64,000 bases of DNA from Ruminococcus sp. (GCA_017542125.1 JAFXXU010000058.1:186001-250000); one strand, 5' to 3'; shown: positions 43,339 to 53,056, counted from the first letter of the stretch. Numbers and translations are program-made. Notes: generated from the letters alone by a model not told the origin.

Positions 43339-43414
43339 GGTGATGTCGGTTAGCATTAAACAGAATCCGTGAGGCGCCTGTTTTGCGGGGTCTGTTTATT
43401 GCTAATGGCTCACC
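43339..43414 (+). promoter_or_regulatory. Long stem-loop in the pnp leader
   Basis: GGTGA (43339-43343) pairs with TCACC (43410-43414). Above it 43349-43364 pairs with 43391-43406 with a single mismatch, and 43366-43370 with 43385-43389, so the stem has over 20 pairs. The tip holds the small palindrome AGGCGCCT (43372-43379). It ends 31 nt before the pnp ATG. In E. coli such a stem in the pnp leader is cut by RNase III and used by PNPase to control itself. Confidence 0.7.
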
Positions 43415-43445
43415 TGTAAAATATAAAAACAGGAGGAGTTTTTAA

Positions 43446-45557
43446 ATGTTCGAGAATTACAGAAAATTTGAAACAACTTATGCGGGCAGACCTTTCGTTG
43501 TCGAGACCGGCAAGGCTGCTCAGCTCGCAAACGGTTCCTGCTGGGTAAGATACGGTGAAACTGTCGTTATGGCAAACGTTACCGCATCCCCCAAGCCCAG
43601 AGAGGGTATTGACTTTTTCCCTCTCTCCGTTGACTATGAGGAGAGACTCTATTCAGTAGGCAAGATCCCCGGCTCGTTTATGAAGAGAGAGGGCAAGCCC
43701 ACCGAGAAGGCTATCCTTACTTCCAGAATGGTTGACCGTCCTATCAGACCGTTGTTCCCCAAGGATATGAGAAATGACGTTTCTGTTGTTATGACCGTCC
43801 TTTCGGTCGATCCCGACTGCTCGCCCGAGATCGCAGGTATGATCGCAACTTCCATCGCTATCTCTATCTCCGATATTCCCTGGAACGGCCCTATCGCAGG
43901 TATCAGCGTAGGTCTTGTTGACGACGAGCTCGTCCTCAACCCCACTTTGGAGCAGAGAAACAAGAATCACCTGAACCTCACTGTTGCCGGCTCTATGGAG
44001 AAGATCGTTATGATCGAGGCCGGTGCTGATGAAGTTCCCGATGACAGAATGCTCGAGGCTATCCTCCTCGGTCACGAAGAGATCAAGAAGATGGTAGCCT
44101 TCATCAACGATATCAAGGCACAGATCGGTAAGCCAAAGTTCACCTTCGAGTCTATGGAGCTCGACCACGATATGATGGACGAGTTCATGGCTGATTTCGG
44201 CGATCAGATCAAGGAAGCTCTCGATACCGACGATAAGAATGTCCGCGACGCAAAGCTCCAGCCCATCACCGATGCTCTGCTTGAGAAGTACTCAGAGAAG
44301 TACGAGAACCTGCCCACCATCATCGGCGAGGTTATGTATAAGCTCCAGAAGATCATCGTAAGAGACTGGCTCTACAACGGCAAGCGTGTTGACGGCAGAG
44401 GCATCGATGAGATCAGACCTCTTGCTGCTGAGGTAGGCTTCCTGCCCAGAGTTCACGGCTGCGGCCTCTTCACCAGAGGTCAGACTCAGGTTATGACTAT
44501 CTGTACTCTCGGCCCCGTAAGCGACGCTCAGCGTCTCGACGGTCTGGATGAAGAGGATTCCAAGAGATACATCCACCACTATAATTTCCCCAGCTATTCT
44601 GTAGGCGAGACCAAGCCCTCCAGAGGCCCCGGACGCCGCGAGATCGGTCACGGTGCTCTTGCTGAGAAGGCTCTCGTTCCTGTTATTCCCAGCGTTGAGG
44701 AGTTTCCCTACGCTATCAGAATGGTTTCCGAGGTCCTTTCTTCCAACGGCTCTACCTCTCAGGGATCTATCTGCGGTTCGACCCTTGCTCTTATGGATGC
44801 AGGCGTGCCCATCAAGGCACCTGTTGCAGGTATCTCCTGCGGTCTTATCACTAAGGAAGACGGCAGCTGGATGACTATGGTGGATATCCAGGGCCTTGAG
44901 GACTTCTACGGCGATATGGACTTCAAGGTGGGCGGCACCAAGAACGGTATCACCGCTATCCAGGTGGATATCAAGGTCGATGGTCTTACTCCCGATATCA
45001 TCAAGGAAGCGTTTGCCAAGACCCACAAGGCAAGGGATTACATACTTGACGAGATCATGCTCAAGGCTATCCCCGAGCCCAGAGCTGAAGTCAACAAGTG
45101 GGCTCCCAAGATGCTCACCACCAAGGTTCCTGTTGACAAGATCAGAGAAGTTATCGGCAGCGGCGGAAAGGTCATCCAGAAGATCTCCGCTGAGTGCGAT
45201 GTTAAGATCGATATCGAAGAGGACGGAAATGTATTCGTATCCGGTCTTGATAAGGAGAAGGCTATGCAGGCTATCTCCATCATCAATACCATTGCAAATG
45301 ATCCCGAGATCGGCGCTATCTACAAGGGCAAGGTAGTTCGTATAATGAACTTCGGTGCGTTTGTTGAGATCGCTCCCGGCAAGGACGGCCTCGTTCACAT
45401 CTCCAAGCTGGATAAGCAGAGAGTTGAAAAGGTCGAGGACGTTGTTTCTATCGGTGACGAGGTAGTCGTAAAGGTCATGGAGATAGATTCTCAGGGCAGG
45501 ATCAACCTCTCCAGAAAGGATGCTCTTGCCGATATCGAGGCAAAGAAGAAGTCCTGA
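43446..45557 (+). CDS. pnp: Polyribonucleotide nucleotidyltransferase
   Basis: PNPase degrades RNA from the 3' end by phosphorolysis. The 703 residues show two RNase PH domains (first with ETVVMANVTASP; second with RGQTQVMTICTLG and the catalytic SNGSTSQGSICGSTLALMDAG, split near 434-454), a helical spacer, a KH domain with REVIGSGGKVIQKI, and an S1 domain at the end (GKVVRIMNFGAFVEIAPGKDGLVHISKL from about residue 628). All parts are intact. RBS is AGGAGGAG. The long leader stem is described separately. Confidence 0.98.
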   Translation: MFENYRKFETTYAGRPFVVETGKAAQLANGSCWVRYGETVVMANVTASPKPREGIDFFPLSVDYEERLYSVGKIPGSFMKREGKPTEKAILTSRMVDRPIRPLFPKDMRNDVSVVMTVLSVDPDCSPEIAGMIATSIAISISDIPWNGPIAGISVGLVDDELVLNPTLEQRNKNHLNLTVAGSMEKIVMIEAGADEVPDDRMLEAILLGHEEIKKMVAFINDIKAQIGKPKFTFESMELDHDMMDEFMADFGDQIKEALDTDDKNVRDAKLQPITDALLEKYSEKYENLPTIIGEVMYKLQKIIVRDWLYNGKRVDGRGIDEIRPLAAEVGFLPRVHGCGLFTRGQTQVMTICTLGPVSDAQRLDGLDEEDSKRYIHHYNFPSYSVGETKPSRGPGRREIGHGALAEKALVPVIPSVEEFPYAIRMVSEVLSSNGSTSQGSICGSTLALMDAGVPIKAPVAGISCGLITKEDGSWMTMVDIQGLEDFYGDMDFKVGGTKNGITAIQVDIKVDGLTPDIIKEAFAKTHKARDYILDEIMLKAIPEPRAEVNKWAPKMLTTKVPVDKIREVIGSGGKVIQKISAECDVKIDIEEDGNVFVSGLDKEKAMQAISIINTIANDPEIGAIYKGKVVRIMNFGAFVEIAPGKDGLVHISKLDKQRVEKVEDVVSIGDEVVVKVMEIDSQGRINLSRKDALADIEAKKKS

Positions 45558-45570
45558 TAGGTAAACGGCT

Positions 45571-46332
45571 ATGAGATGCCCGATATGCGGTACCGATTTC
45601 TACGGCGGCGACGGAAGCTGTCCCGGATGCGGCAATTATTGCGGCAATGAGAATAATACACAGGCGGGCTATACAAATGCCCGTCCTGTTTATAATATGC
45701 CGGTTTACAGGCAGGCTCCGCAGCAGTATACGCAGAAGTTCAAGTACTTTGATCCGAATTCCGTTGACCAGGCAAAAGTTAAGAAGTTCGCAGTGATAGT
45801 TCTTGTTATCTGTCTTGTTGTAATAGGAGTTATCGTTGTGATGCTTGCCAGCGCCGTCCGTACAAAAAACTATGATTTCGGCTCATTTTCCATGGATCTT
45901 CCCGGAAATATGAAGCAGACCAAGGATACCGATATCGCCGCGGTTTTCCAGAACGGCAGCTATGACTGCGGCGTGTATGAAAACAGTGCGGTCAGGTTCG
46001 CCTATGTCGTTTCCGATACATACAAGGGTGAGTACGGCACCGGTGACAGTGATAAGGAACAATACGAGAAACTCAATTCACAGCTCTATATTGAAACTAT
46101 CGCGGCTTCTTTTAAGGCCAGGGATAAATATGATTATAAAGAGCTGGAAAAGTCCGAGGATTCTCTGGTTTTCACTTACAAGGACTCTAACAATACAGAC
46201 GGCTATTGCCATTTGAAGATTATCCCCAACAATGACAGGTGGTATATCTTCTTCCTGTTCTGCAATGAGGCAAGACAAAAGACTTATTCGAGCAGGTTCG
46301 ATAAATGGCTCGATACCATTGCTTTTAAATGA
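45571..46332 (+). CDS. Zinc-ribbon membrane protein of unknown function
   Basis: The 253-residue protein opens with a zinc ribbon (CPICG...CPGCG, residues 3-21) followed by a Tyr/Gln-rich linker, a membrane helix near residues 74-94 (FAVIVLVICLVVIGVIVVMLA) and an outer domain with alternating charged residues. I do not recognise that domain. The plan is the same as in the protein at 6526-7359. It lies 13 nt after pnp, so it may share its transcript, and ends at a strong terminator. Confidence 0.78.
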   Translation: MRCPICGTDFYGGDGSCPGCGNYCGNENNTQAGYTNARPVYNMPVYRQAPQQYTQKFKYFDPNSVDQAKVKKFAVIVLVICLVVIGVIVVMLASAVRTKNYDFGSFSMDLPGNMKQTKDTDIAAVFQNGSYDCGVYENSAVRFAYVVSDTYKGEYGTGDSDKEQYEKLNSQLYIETIAASFKARDKYDYKELEKSEDSLVFTYKDSNNTDGYCHLKIIPNNDRWYIFFLFCNEARQKTYSSRFDKWLDTIAFK

Positions 46333-46334
46333 TC

Positions 46335-46369
46335 AAAAGACTCGGGACAGAATTGTCCCGGGTCTTTTT
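46335..46369. terminator. Terminator between convergent genes (both directions)
   Basis: AAAAGACTCGGGACA pairs with TGTCCCGGGTCTTTT around GAAT, with T-runs on either strand. It can serve the zinc-ribbon gene and sigE. Confidence 0.9.
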
Positions 46370-47079
46370 CAGCATATGCTTTCAAGGTTTTCTTTGATAG
46401 AACGGAGTATACGTTTCTCCAGACGGCTGATGTACGACTGGGATATACCGAGTATATCAGCCACCTGCTTCTGTGTCAGCTCTCGATGCCCGTTCAGGCC
46501 GAAGCGCATAACCATTATCTGCTTCTCACGCTCTGGGAGGTTAGCTATCTCCCTGAGTAGCAGCTGCCTATCGACCTCGTTTTCAAGGTCGCGGTTAACA
46601 ATGTCGTCATCGGTGCCGAGTATATCCGAGAGCAGCAGCTCGTTGCCGTCCCAGTCTATATTCAGCGGCTCGTCGATAGATACCTCGTTTTTGTATTGGG
46701 TGGTCTTGCGCAGGAACATCAATATTTCATTTTCAATGCAGCGGGAGGCATAGGTCGCCAGCTTTATCTTTTTATCCGGGCAGAAGGTCTTTACTGCTTT
46801 TATAAGCCCGATGGTTCCGATGGAGATAAGGTCTTCCAATCCTATGCCCGTGGATTCAAACTTTTTGGATATGTAGACCACCAGCCTCAGGTTGTGAACG
46901 ATCAGCAGATCGCGGCCCTTTTCCGGTTCTGTTTTCAACAGTTCAAAGGCTTTGAGCTCTTCCTCCGGTTCCAATGGGGGAGGAAGCGAATCCGCACCGT
47001 TTATGTAATCAACGCTGTTCCCGCCGATGCAGGAGATCACCGATCCCAGCAGTTTGTTTATCAGCTCCGAGAGTTTCAT
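46369..47079 (-). CDS. sigE: Sporulation sigma factor E
   Basis: SigE directs early mother-cell transcription in sporulation. The 236 residues show sigma regions 2 ([34 protein letters not shown], divided near 65-98, then [15 protein letters not shown]) and 4 ([26 protein letters not shown]). Before region 2 is a short N-terminal segment that in Bacillus is the pro-sequence cut by SpoIIGA. The ATG at 47077-47079 has GAAGGAG. spoIIGA lies 17 nt upstream, the classic spoIIG pair. The usual third gene, sigG, is not downstream here. Confidence 0.96.
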   Translation of the reverse strand: MKLSELINKLLGSVISCIGGNSVDYINGADSLPPPLEPEEELKAFELLKTEPEKGRDLLIVHNLRLVVYISKKFESTGIGLEDLISIGTIGLIKAVKTFCPDKKIKLATYASRCIENEILMFLRKTTQYKNEVSIDEPLNIDWDGNELLLSDILGTDDDIVNRDLENEVDRQLLLREIANLPEREKQIMVMRFGLNGHRELTQKQVADILGISQSYISRLEKRILRSIKENLESIC

Positions 47080-47096
47080 CGCCGCTCCTTCTTTCG

Positions 47097-47921
47097 CTAT
47101 AATATAAGAATTGGGTTGAATATCGCCTTGTCCGAACCGCTGCTGTCGAGTATGCCTGCAGCGCACCTGATATGCTTTACTGTCCCGTCGTTCAGTCGGA
47201 TATAAACCTCGCCCTTAAGTGTAACAGGTATCAGCCGTGAACCGTCAACCGTTGAATAGGGTATCAGGTGAAAGCCGTCAGAGAAGCATTTTTCAGTTCC
47301 GAGCTGGAAGTGCTCATAAAGACGCTTGCTCAAAAAGATCACAACCGGCTCTCCGCTGAAACTGTCGGTCAGAGTGTTGCCCGTATCGCATATCGCAGGC
47401 ATAACTATGCTCCGGCTGCCGTAGGTGAATACGGCTTTGTATGAGCCCATCTTTCCCAGCCTTACAGTCATTACCCTGTCATAGATGCAGATAAGCACAT
47501 AGGCAGCCGCCGTGCAAAGCAGCATAAGATATATCGGCACATTCAGATATACTGTATAGTTCTTTATGATAATGGTTTCTCCGCCGAAGCTGTCCCAGAG
47601 CAGGAAGCATATCCCTCCGAAGATAACGTTGACGGTGATGAACACAGCCCATCTGCTCAGGAAAGAGGCGATACACTCATATCTCACAGCTATCAGCAGT
47701 ACAGCTGCCGATAGTGCCAGCTTGATGAGAGTTATACCCAGGGAAAATACAAATCCTTTAGGTTCAATAAGCATAATCAGCGAGGAAAACCCTGAGAATA
47801 CCGAAGCTGTCATATATCTGCGCTTGCTTAGTTTCAGATGGATTAGCCGTGAGAACACCGACAGCGTCAGCATTGAAATCAGCAGGTTGCTGATAAACAG
47901 AACATCAAGATAGATCTTCAT
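47097..47921 (-). CDS. spoIIGA: Sigma-E processing peptidase
   Basis: SpoIIGA is the membrane aspartic protease that activates pro-SigE after a signal from the forespore. The 274-residue protein has five membrane helices in its first 150 residues and a soluble C-terminal half with the aspartic protease motif CDTGNTLTD (Asp179). This is somewhat shorter than the 309-residue Bacillus form. It is first in the operon with sigE. RBS is AGGAGGGGG. The likely Spo0A-dependent promoter is at 47941-47975. Confidence 0.93.
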   Translation of the reverse strand: MKIYLDVLFISNLLISMLTLSVFSRLIHLKLSKRRYMTASVFSGFSSLIMLIEPKGFVFSLGITLIKLALSAAVLLIAVRYECIASFLSRWAVFITVNVIFGGICFLLWDSFGGETIIIKNYTVYLNVPIYLMLLCTAAAYVLICIYDRVMTVRLGKMGSYKAVFTYGSRSIVMPAICDTGNTLTDSFSGEPVVIFLSKRLYEHFQLGTEKCFSDGFHLIPYSTVDGSRLIPVTLKGEVYIRLNDGTVKHIRCAAGILDSSGSDKAIFNPILIL

Positions 47922-47940
47922 TCTTGCCCCCTCCTATCCT

Positions 47941-47975
47941 ATTATAAGACGGGAGGGATTGAAAATTTGTCGATA
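47941..47975 (-). promoter_or_regulatory. spoIIG-type promoter with overlapping 0A box
   Basis: On the minus strand TCGACA (47968-47973) and TATAAT (47941-47946) are 21 bp apart, too far for normal sigma-A use. On the plus strand TTTGTCGATA (47966-47975) resembles the Spo0A box (TTTGTCGAA type) and covers the -35. The Bacillus spoIIG promoter has the same stretched spacing, 22 bp, and needs Spo0A~P. Confidence 0.65.
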
Positions 47976-47991
47976 TGGATTGCTCTGCATA

Positions 47992-48025
47992 TAAAAAACA
48001 GGCAGATACCGAAAAGTATCTGCCC
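47992..48025 (-). terminator. Terminator after the M18 aminopeptidase
   Basis: GGCAGATAC pairs with GTATCTGCC around a six-base loop; on the minus strand a TTTTTT run follows. Confidence 0.9.
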
Positions 48026-48044
48026 TTCGCTGTATTATGCGATA

Positions 48045-49451
48045 TCAGTCAGCAAAGAATACCGAGAAAGCCTTGTAAGCCATATAGATATCTATTTTTG
48101 CAGTAACCTCAAAGGGAGCGTGCATACAGAGCACCGGAACACCAAGATCGATGACCTCCATATCCAGGTTGGCTATGAACTGAGCAACAGTTCCGCCGCC
48201 GCCGAGATCTACCTTGCCCAGCTCGCCGGTCTGCCAGATGATGTTGTTCTCGTCAAACAGCTTTCTGACTCTGCCCACAAATTCAGCAGATGCGTCGCTG
48301 GTGCCGGATTTGCCTCGGGCGCCTGTGAACTTTGTCGCTACAACGCCATAGTTGAGCTTGGAAGCGTTCCTGTTCTCTGTAACATCCTGGAAAGTGGGGT
48401 CAACAGCCGAATTAACATCTGCTGAGAGACACTCGGATGCCGAGATAACGTTATGTCCCTCAAAGCCGTAGACCTTAGCCAGATCATCTATAAAGTAGGG
48501 GAGATATGAGCTGTTGAGGCCTGTGTTGCCGTCGCTGCCGGTCTCCTCCTTATCGGTAAGGCAGGTGAGGCAGGTGTGCTGCGGCTTCTTGATGTCGAGG
48601 ATCGAGCGCAGAGCAGTATAAGCGCAGGAGCGGTCATCCTGACCGTAGGCTCCTACCATGCTCCTGTCAAAGCCGATATCCTTTGCCTTGAACTGAGGTA
48701 CCACTTCAAGCTCTGCCGACATAAAATCGTCCTCGACGATGCCGTATTTCTCATTGAGTATTGACATTATATTCAGCTTGACCTTCTTGGAGACCTTGTC
48801 ATCCTTGAAAGGCATAGAGCCCACCAGGATATTCAGCTCCTCACCCTTAACTATCTCGGCGGCGGGGCGCTTCATCTGCTGCTGTGCAAGATGGGGGAGC
48901 AGATCAGTCACGCAGAAAACAGGGTCGTTCTCATCCTCGCCGATATTGACGGTGACTTTCTCACCGCTGTTCTTAACGATAACGCCGTGCAGCGAGAGGG
49001 GGATAGCCGTCCACTGATACTTCTTTATACCGCCGTAATAATGGGTCTTGAAAAGTGCGAACTCCTGCTCCTCATAAAGCGGGTTCTGCTTCAGATCCAT
49101 GCGGGGGGAGTCGATGTGAGCCGCAGCGAGGCGGATGCCCTTATCCAGAGGCAGCTTGCCCATTACACCGAGTATGATCGCCTTTTCACGGTTGACAAAG
49201 TAGAACTTATCCCCGGCTTTGTATTTCTTTCCTCTCTCAAACTCCTTGAAGCCGGCAGCCTTGGCAAGTCTTACTGCCTCGGTAACAGCCTCGCGCTCGG
49301 TCTTAGCAGTATCAAGGAAAGCCTTGTAGTCCTCGCAGAATTCGGAAGCCTTTGCAATCTCTTCATCCTCCAGCAGGAGCCCTGCGTGCTTGTGGTTTGA
49401 GAGCAGCTTGTCGGCCAGCAGCTCTCCGGCTGTTTTTTTCTCATTCTTCAT
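48045..49451 (-). CDS. M18-family aminopeptidase
   Basis: The 468-residue metallopeptidase has the M18 motifs: AAHIDSPRMDLKQNPLYE (first metal histidine and aspartate, near 110), YGQDDRSCAYTAL, TDKEETGSDGNTG (catalytic glutamate pair), and the ending CMHAPFEVTAKIDIY with the last metal histidine. It frees N-terminal residues from peptides. Start ATG at 49449-49451 is 12 nt after GGAGG; an ATG at 49463 directly abuts that site. It overlaps the end of the lytic transglycosylase gene. It closes the six-gene operon from DUF951. Confidence 0.92.
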   Translation of the reverse strand: MKNEKKTAGELLADKLLSNHKHAGLLLEDEEIAKASEFCEDYKAFLDTAKTEREAVTEAVRLAKAAGFKEFERGKKYKAGDKFYFVNREKAIILGVMGKLPLDKGIRLAAAHIDSPRMDLKQNPLYEEQEFALFKTHYYGGIKKYQWTAIPLSLHGVIVKNSGEKVTVNIGEDENDPVFCVTDLLPHLAQQQMKRPAAEIVKGEELNILVGSMPFKDDKVSKKVKLNIMSILNEKYGIVEDDFMSAELEVVPQFKAKDIGFDRSMVGAYGQDDRSCAYTALRSILDIKKPQHTCLTCLTDKEETGSDGNTGLNSSYLPYFIDDLAKVYGFEGHNVISASECLSADVNSAVDPTFQDVTENRNASKLNYGVVATKFTGARGKSGTSDASAEFVGRVRKLFDENNIIWQTGELGKVDLGGGGTVAQFIANLDMEVIDLGVPVLCMHAPFEVTAKIDIYMAYKAFSVFFAD

Positions 49452-50082
49452 AATTAAGATCATCCTCCAGTTTCTCTTTGTATTTATTATATGCTTTCAT
49501 TACCTTGTATATGTAATTTGCCGTAACATTAGAGGGAACATCGTCGAGATTGAAATTCTTAGGGTCAACTGTGCCGTTTTCTATCCATCCCTCAACAGCG
49601 TTCATACCGCCGTGATATGCGGCGGCGGTAAGCTCATATGAGTTGTCGAATTTTTCATACAGGTAGCTCAGCAGGAAGGTGCCGTACTCGATATTCAGCT
49701 CCGGATCGTACATATCGTCAAAGGTGTGTTCCCGCTCATCGTTCATACGGAACTTGATCCAGTTGTAGGCGTCCTCCATTATCTGCATAAGTCCCCGCGC
49801 CCCGACATCCGAAGTCACCTTCGGGTTGAAGTGGCTCTCAGTATTTATGATGGCGAAAACAAATCTGGGGTCGATATTGTCCTGCTTGGCGTATTTAAGA
49901 ACGTATTCCTCGTAATCAGTCGTCATAAAAACACTGGGGCCGTAATCCTTGATCTTTTCGCTTATCTTGTCACGGAAGATATATACAAAGGTCACTATTA
50001 TGACCATCACCAGAGCGATTATGATTATCAGGACGTAATTGGTCTTCTTTTTCTTTTTACGCTTTTTCTTTTTGGTTGCCAT
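49441..50082 (-). CDS. Membrane-anchored lytic transglycosylase (SLT)
   Basis: The 213-residue protein has a lysine-rich start, one membrane anchor near residues 16-34 (VLIIIIALVMVIIVTFVYIF) and an SLT domain. The catalytic glutamate is in IINTESHFNPKVTSDVGARGLMQI, split near 80-103, followed by NIEYGTFLLSYL and AAYHGG. It cuts glycan strands of peptidoglycan from outside the membrane. Such a protein often follows coaE in Clostridia. The start at 50082 lies inside the end of coaE (26-base overlap). Confidence 0.93.
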   Translation of the reverse strand: MATKKKKRKKKKKTNYVLIIIIALVMVIIVTFVYIFRDKISEKIKDYGPSVFMTTDYEEYVLKYAKQDNIDPRFVFAIINTESHFNPKVTSDVGARGLMQIMEDAYNWIKFRMNDEREHTFDDMYDPELNIEYGTFLLSYLYEKFDNSYELTAAAYHGGMNAVEGWIENGTVDPKNFNLDDVPSNVTANYIYKVMKAYNKYKEKLEDDLNYEE

Positions 50083-50686
50083 ATGATCTTCCTTTTAATA
50101 TATGTGAAATGAACCGCGAGGCGTTCTCAAGGGCTTTGATGCCGCCGCTGTTCTCAATAACTATATCGGAATGCTCTCTGTAAAAGCTGTCGGGCAGCTG
50201 AGAGTCTATCCTGTTCTCTGCCTGCTCGCGGGTTATACCGTCCCGGGCGATTATACGCTCTGCACGGATATTCTTGCTGCTTATGCAGGAAACGATTATA
50301 TCACAGAGCTTATCGGCGCCGCTTTCAAACAATGTCGGCGCGTCAAGCACGATGATCTCGAAGCCTTGGGAACGAAGCTCTTCTGTCCTTTGATTTATCG
50401 CATCAAGGATAAACGGAAATATAAGGCGGTTCAGCAGCTCCAGCTTTTCGCCGTCGGAAAAAACTATGGTTCCGAGAGCGGCTCTGTCAAGGTGCAGATC
50501 ACAGTTAAAGCAAGCAGGGAAGTGCTCACTCAGGCATTTGCAGCATTCGCTGCCGTCGTAGGTGATCTCGCGGGAGATCCTGTCGCAGTCGATGACCGCC
50601 AGCCCCTCTGAGATAAGGCACCTGCTAACCGTGCTTTTGCCGCTTCCTGTCTGACCTGTGAGACCTATAATCAGTTGCTTTTTCAT
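50057..50686 (-). CDS. coaE: Dephospho-CoA kinase
   Basis: CoaE adds the last phosphate to make coenzyme A. The 209 residues have the P-loop GLTGQTGSGKSTV near residues 8-20, the CDRISREI segment, and LDAPTLFESGADKLCD; the lid and RDGITREQAENRI close the fold. It overlaps both neighbours (four bases with tsaC upstream, 26 with the transglycosylase downstream), so it is in the middle of a tight operon. Confidence 0.96.
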   Translation of the reverse strand: MKKQLIIGLTGQTGSGKSTVSRCLISEGLAVIDCDRISREITYDGSECCKCLSEHFPACFNCDLHLDRAALGTIVFSDGEKLELLNRLIFPFILDAINQRTEELRSQGFEIIVLDAPTLFESGADKLCDIIVSCISSKNIRAERIIARDGITREQAENRIDSQLPDSFYREHSDIVIENSGGIKALENASRFISHILKGRSYGNQKEKA

Positions 50687-51696
50687 AGCTTGATCACCCT
50701 GAATGCTGCGGCTCTGAGCAGCCTGTTATATACTGCCAGCCCTACGCCGCTTTTGTCTGGGCATCTGGCATAGACTTTTTCAGCTCCGATTTCGTCCAGC
50801 CTGCGGAGAACGTCAAAGAGTTTCTGTGCCTGTTCTTCACCGGTGTTTCCGTAAACTATGGCTTGCTGAGGCAGATCCGAGCCGTCGCTTTCGTCAAATA
50901 CCATTAGGATCGCATTGCTGTCCTTGTCCTTGCAGTATTCGCGGAAGGCATCGAGAGAGCCGTCTATAATGGTTATATCGGCCTTAGGCGCATAGTGCTT
51001 GTATTTCATACCGGGGGAAGCCACCTTTGCATCTGCGGCTACGGCTTCTGTAACGCCCTTGTCGATGATAACTCCATCACAAAGCTCCGAGAGTTCCTCT
51101 GCGGAAACGAACCCGGGTCTCAGCAGACGTATCCTATTACCCTCAAAGGCTATGACTGTGGACTCCACTCCGACAGCACAGCTGCCGTCGTCAAGGATGC
51201 AGGGTATCCTACCCTTAAGGTCGTTGAAAACGTGTTCTGCCTTGGTAGGGGAGGGGCTTCCTGAGAGATTTGCCGAGGGCGCCGCTATGGGAACGCCCGA
51301 TGCTTCTATAAGCGCCCTCGCTGTCTTGTTTGAGGGCATCCTTATGCCGACGGTATCAAGCCCCGCGCTAGTGGTAAGGGGGATCCTGTCGGTCTTCGGC
51401 AGTATCATAGTAAGCGGCCCGGGCCAGAAGGCTTCCGCACACCTTTTTGCAATTTCGGGAACGTAGACCACAAGCCCGTCAAGCATATCAAGGCTTGAAA
51501 TGTGGACGATCAGAGGGTTATCCTGCGGCCTGCCCTTGGCAATGAATATCTTCTTTACAGCCTCGGGGTCAAGGGCATTCGCCGCCAGACCGTAGACTGT
51601 CTCCGTCGGCATTCCTACGACCTCTCCGCTTTTTATCAGCTCCGCCGCTTGATCTATCGACTCTTTGTCAGCGGGGAGCAACTTGGTTTCATACAT
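50683..51696 (-). CDS. tsaC: L-threonylcarbamoyladenylate synthase (Sua5 type)
   Basis: The enzyme makes threonylcarbamoyl-AMP from threonine, bicarbonate and ATP for the t6A modification of tRNA. The YrdC domain includes GMPTETVYGLAANALD near residues 28-43, KGRPQDNPLIVHI, and PSANLSGSPSPT. At 337 residues it has the extra C-terminal Sua5 domain (SPGMKYKHYAPKADITII). It lies between prfA and coaE, the prfA-sua5 neighbourhood of many Firmicutes; the partner genes tsaB, tsaD and tsaE are not here. Confidence 0.95.
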   Translation of the reverse strand: MYETKLLPADKESIDQAAELIKSGEVVGMPTETVYGLAANALDPEAVKKIFIAKGRPQDNPLIVHISSLDMLDGLVVYVPEIAKRCAEAFWPGPLTMILPKTDRIPLTTSAGLDTVGIRMPSNKTARALIEASGVPIAAPSANLSGSPSPTKAEHVFNDLKGRIPCILDDGSCAVGVESTVIAFEGNRIRLLRPGFVSAEELSELCDGVIIDKGVTEAVAADAKVASPGMKYKHYAPKADITIIDGSLDAFREYCKDKDSNAILMVFDESDGSDLPQQAIVYGNTGEEQAQKLFDVLRRLDEIGAEKVYARCPDKSGVGLAVYNRLLRAAAFRVIKL

Positions 51697-51711
51697 CTGT
51701 ATCTTCCTTTG

Positions 51712-52788
51712 TTATACGTTCTCCTGACCTGCAAGCTTTTCTGCCTGCTCGGCGGTGGCGAGCGCATCTATTACCTCATCGAGATTTCCGTTCAGAAAGC
51801 TGTCGAGCTTGTAAAGAGTCAAGCCGATACGGTGATCGGAAATTCGGCTCTCTGGGAAATTATAAGTCCGTATCCTCTCGGAGCGGTCGCCCGTTCCGAC
51901 CTGAGAGCGCCTCTCGGAGGCTATCTTGTAATCGTGCTTGGCCTGTTCTATCTCCAATAACCTTGAACGCAGCACTTTCATAGCCTTATCCTTGTTCTTA
52001 TACTGCGATCGCTCATCCTGACATTCAACTACCATACCTGTGGGAAGGTGAGTGATGCGTATCGCGGAGGAGGTCTTGTTGATATGCTGACCGCCCGCAC
52101 CGGACGAACGGAAAACATCTATCTTAAGGTCTTTGTCGTTGATCTCAAGCTCAACATCCTCTGCTTCTGGCAGAACGGCTACCGTAACGGTAGAGGTGTG
52201 GATTCGCCCCTGGGATTCGGTCTCGGGAACACGCTGAACGCGGTGAACTCCGCTCTCGTATTTGAGTCGGGAGTATGCTCCCGCACCTTCGATCATAAAG
52301 CTGATCTCCTTGTAACCGCCGAGCTCGGTCTCGTTGGTGTTGATGACCTCTATGTTCCAGCCCTTGGCAGCCGCGTAAAGGGAATACATGCGGTAAAGGG
52401 AGCCCGCAAACAGAGCAGCTTCCTCTCCGCCGGCACCGCCGCGTATCTCCATAATGACGTTCTTCTCGTCATTGGGGTCCTTGGGGAGTAAAAGCAGAGT
52501 GAGCTCCTTGGTCAGCCGCTCGATATCCTGCTTTGAGTCCTGATACTGCTGCCGGAGCAGCTCGGCAAATTCCTTGTCGGTCTCGCCTGACTCGAGCATT
52601 TCCTCGGCTTCCTTGAACTGAGCCTCGGCACTCTTGTACTCGCTGTACTTTTCGATAATGGGCGTCAGTTCGGAGTATTCCTTCATTAGCGCCGTATACT
52701 GTTTGTTGTCGTTTACCACATCAGGCTGCATAAGGCGCTCGTTTATCTCATTGTATTTGTCTTCAAGTATTTTTACCTTTTCTATCAT
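51712..52788 (-). CDS. prfA: Peptide chain release factor 1
   Basis: RF1 ends translation at UAA and UAG. The 358-residue protein holds the GGQ loop ([12 protein letters not shown], near 229-240) that reaches the peptidyl-transferase centre, and the [14 protein letters not shown] region next to the PxT-like recognition loop. Length is normal. It is the second gene of the operon, 45 nt after DUF951, and 15 nt before tsaC. No prmC methyltransferase gene adjoins. Confidence 0.97.
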   Translation of the reverse strand: MIEKVKILEDKYNEINERLMQPDVVNDNKQYTALMKEYSELTPIIEKYSEYKSAEAQFKEAEEMLESGETDKEFAELLRQQYQDSKQDIERLTKELTLLLLPKDPNDEKNVIMEIRGGAGGEEAALFAGSLYRMYSLYAAAKGWNIEVINTNETELGGYKEISFMIEGAGAYSRLKYESGVHRVQRVPETESQGRIHTSTVTVAVLPEAEDVELEINDKDLKIDVFRSSGAGGQHINKTSSAIRITHLPTGMVVECQDERSQYKNKDKAMKVLRSRLLEIEQAKHDYKIASERRSQVGTGDRSERIRTYNFPESRISDHRIGLTLYKLDSFLNGNLDEVIDALATAEQAEKLAGQENV

Positions 52789-52833
52789 AGTGATCCTCCT
52801 TCATACAGTACAATGCTTAAAGGTTGAGGATCG

Positions 52834-53022
52834 CTATGATTCTGCCGCCTTGATAACGCTTTTGACGTTTTTCTCGGCTTTGCTGCGGGGGATCATGAAC
52901 TCTCTGCCGCAGCCTGCGCAGCGGAGCTTGAAATCCATACCCGATCGCAGCACGAGCATACGGTTATCGCCGCAGGGATGCTGCTTTTTCATTACCAAGG
53001 TATCGCCCTTTGAGATATCCAT
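52834..53022 (-). CDS. DUF951 zinc-ribbon-like small protein
   Basis: The 62-residue protein matches the DUF951 family: GDTLVMKKQHPCGDNRMLV, near residues 6-24, then FKLRCAGCGREFMIPRSK. Cysteines at HPCG and CAGC could bind zinc. The function is unknown, though it is common in Firmicutes. The ATG at 53020-53022 follows GAAAGGAGG. It leads the prfA operon from the promoter at 53057-53085. Confidence 0.88.
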   Translation of the reverse strand: MDISKGDTLVMKKQHPCGDNRMLVLRSGMDFKLRCAGCGREFMIPRSKAEKNVKSVIKAAES

Positions 53023-53056
53023 AATCCCCCTCCTTTCAAAGATCAATACAATAATT

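Noticed and set aside
44292-45398. A 368-codon open frame on the minus strand across pnp
   Set aside because: It mirrors conserved pnp codons and its protein has no known pattern.
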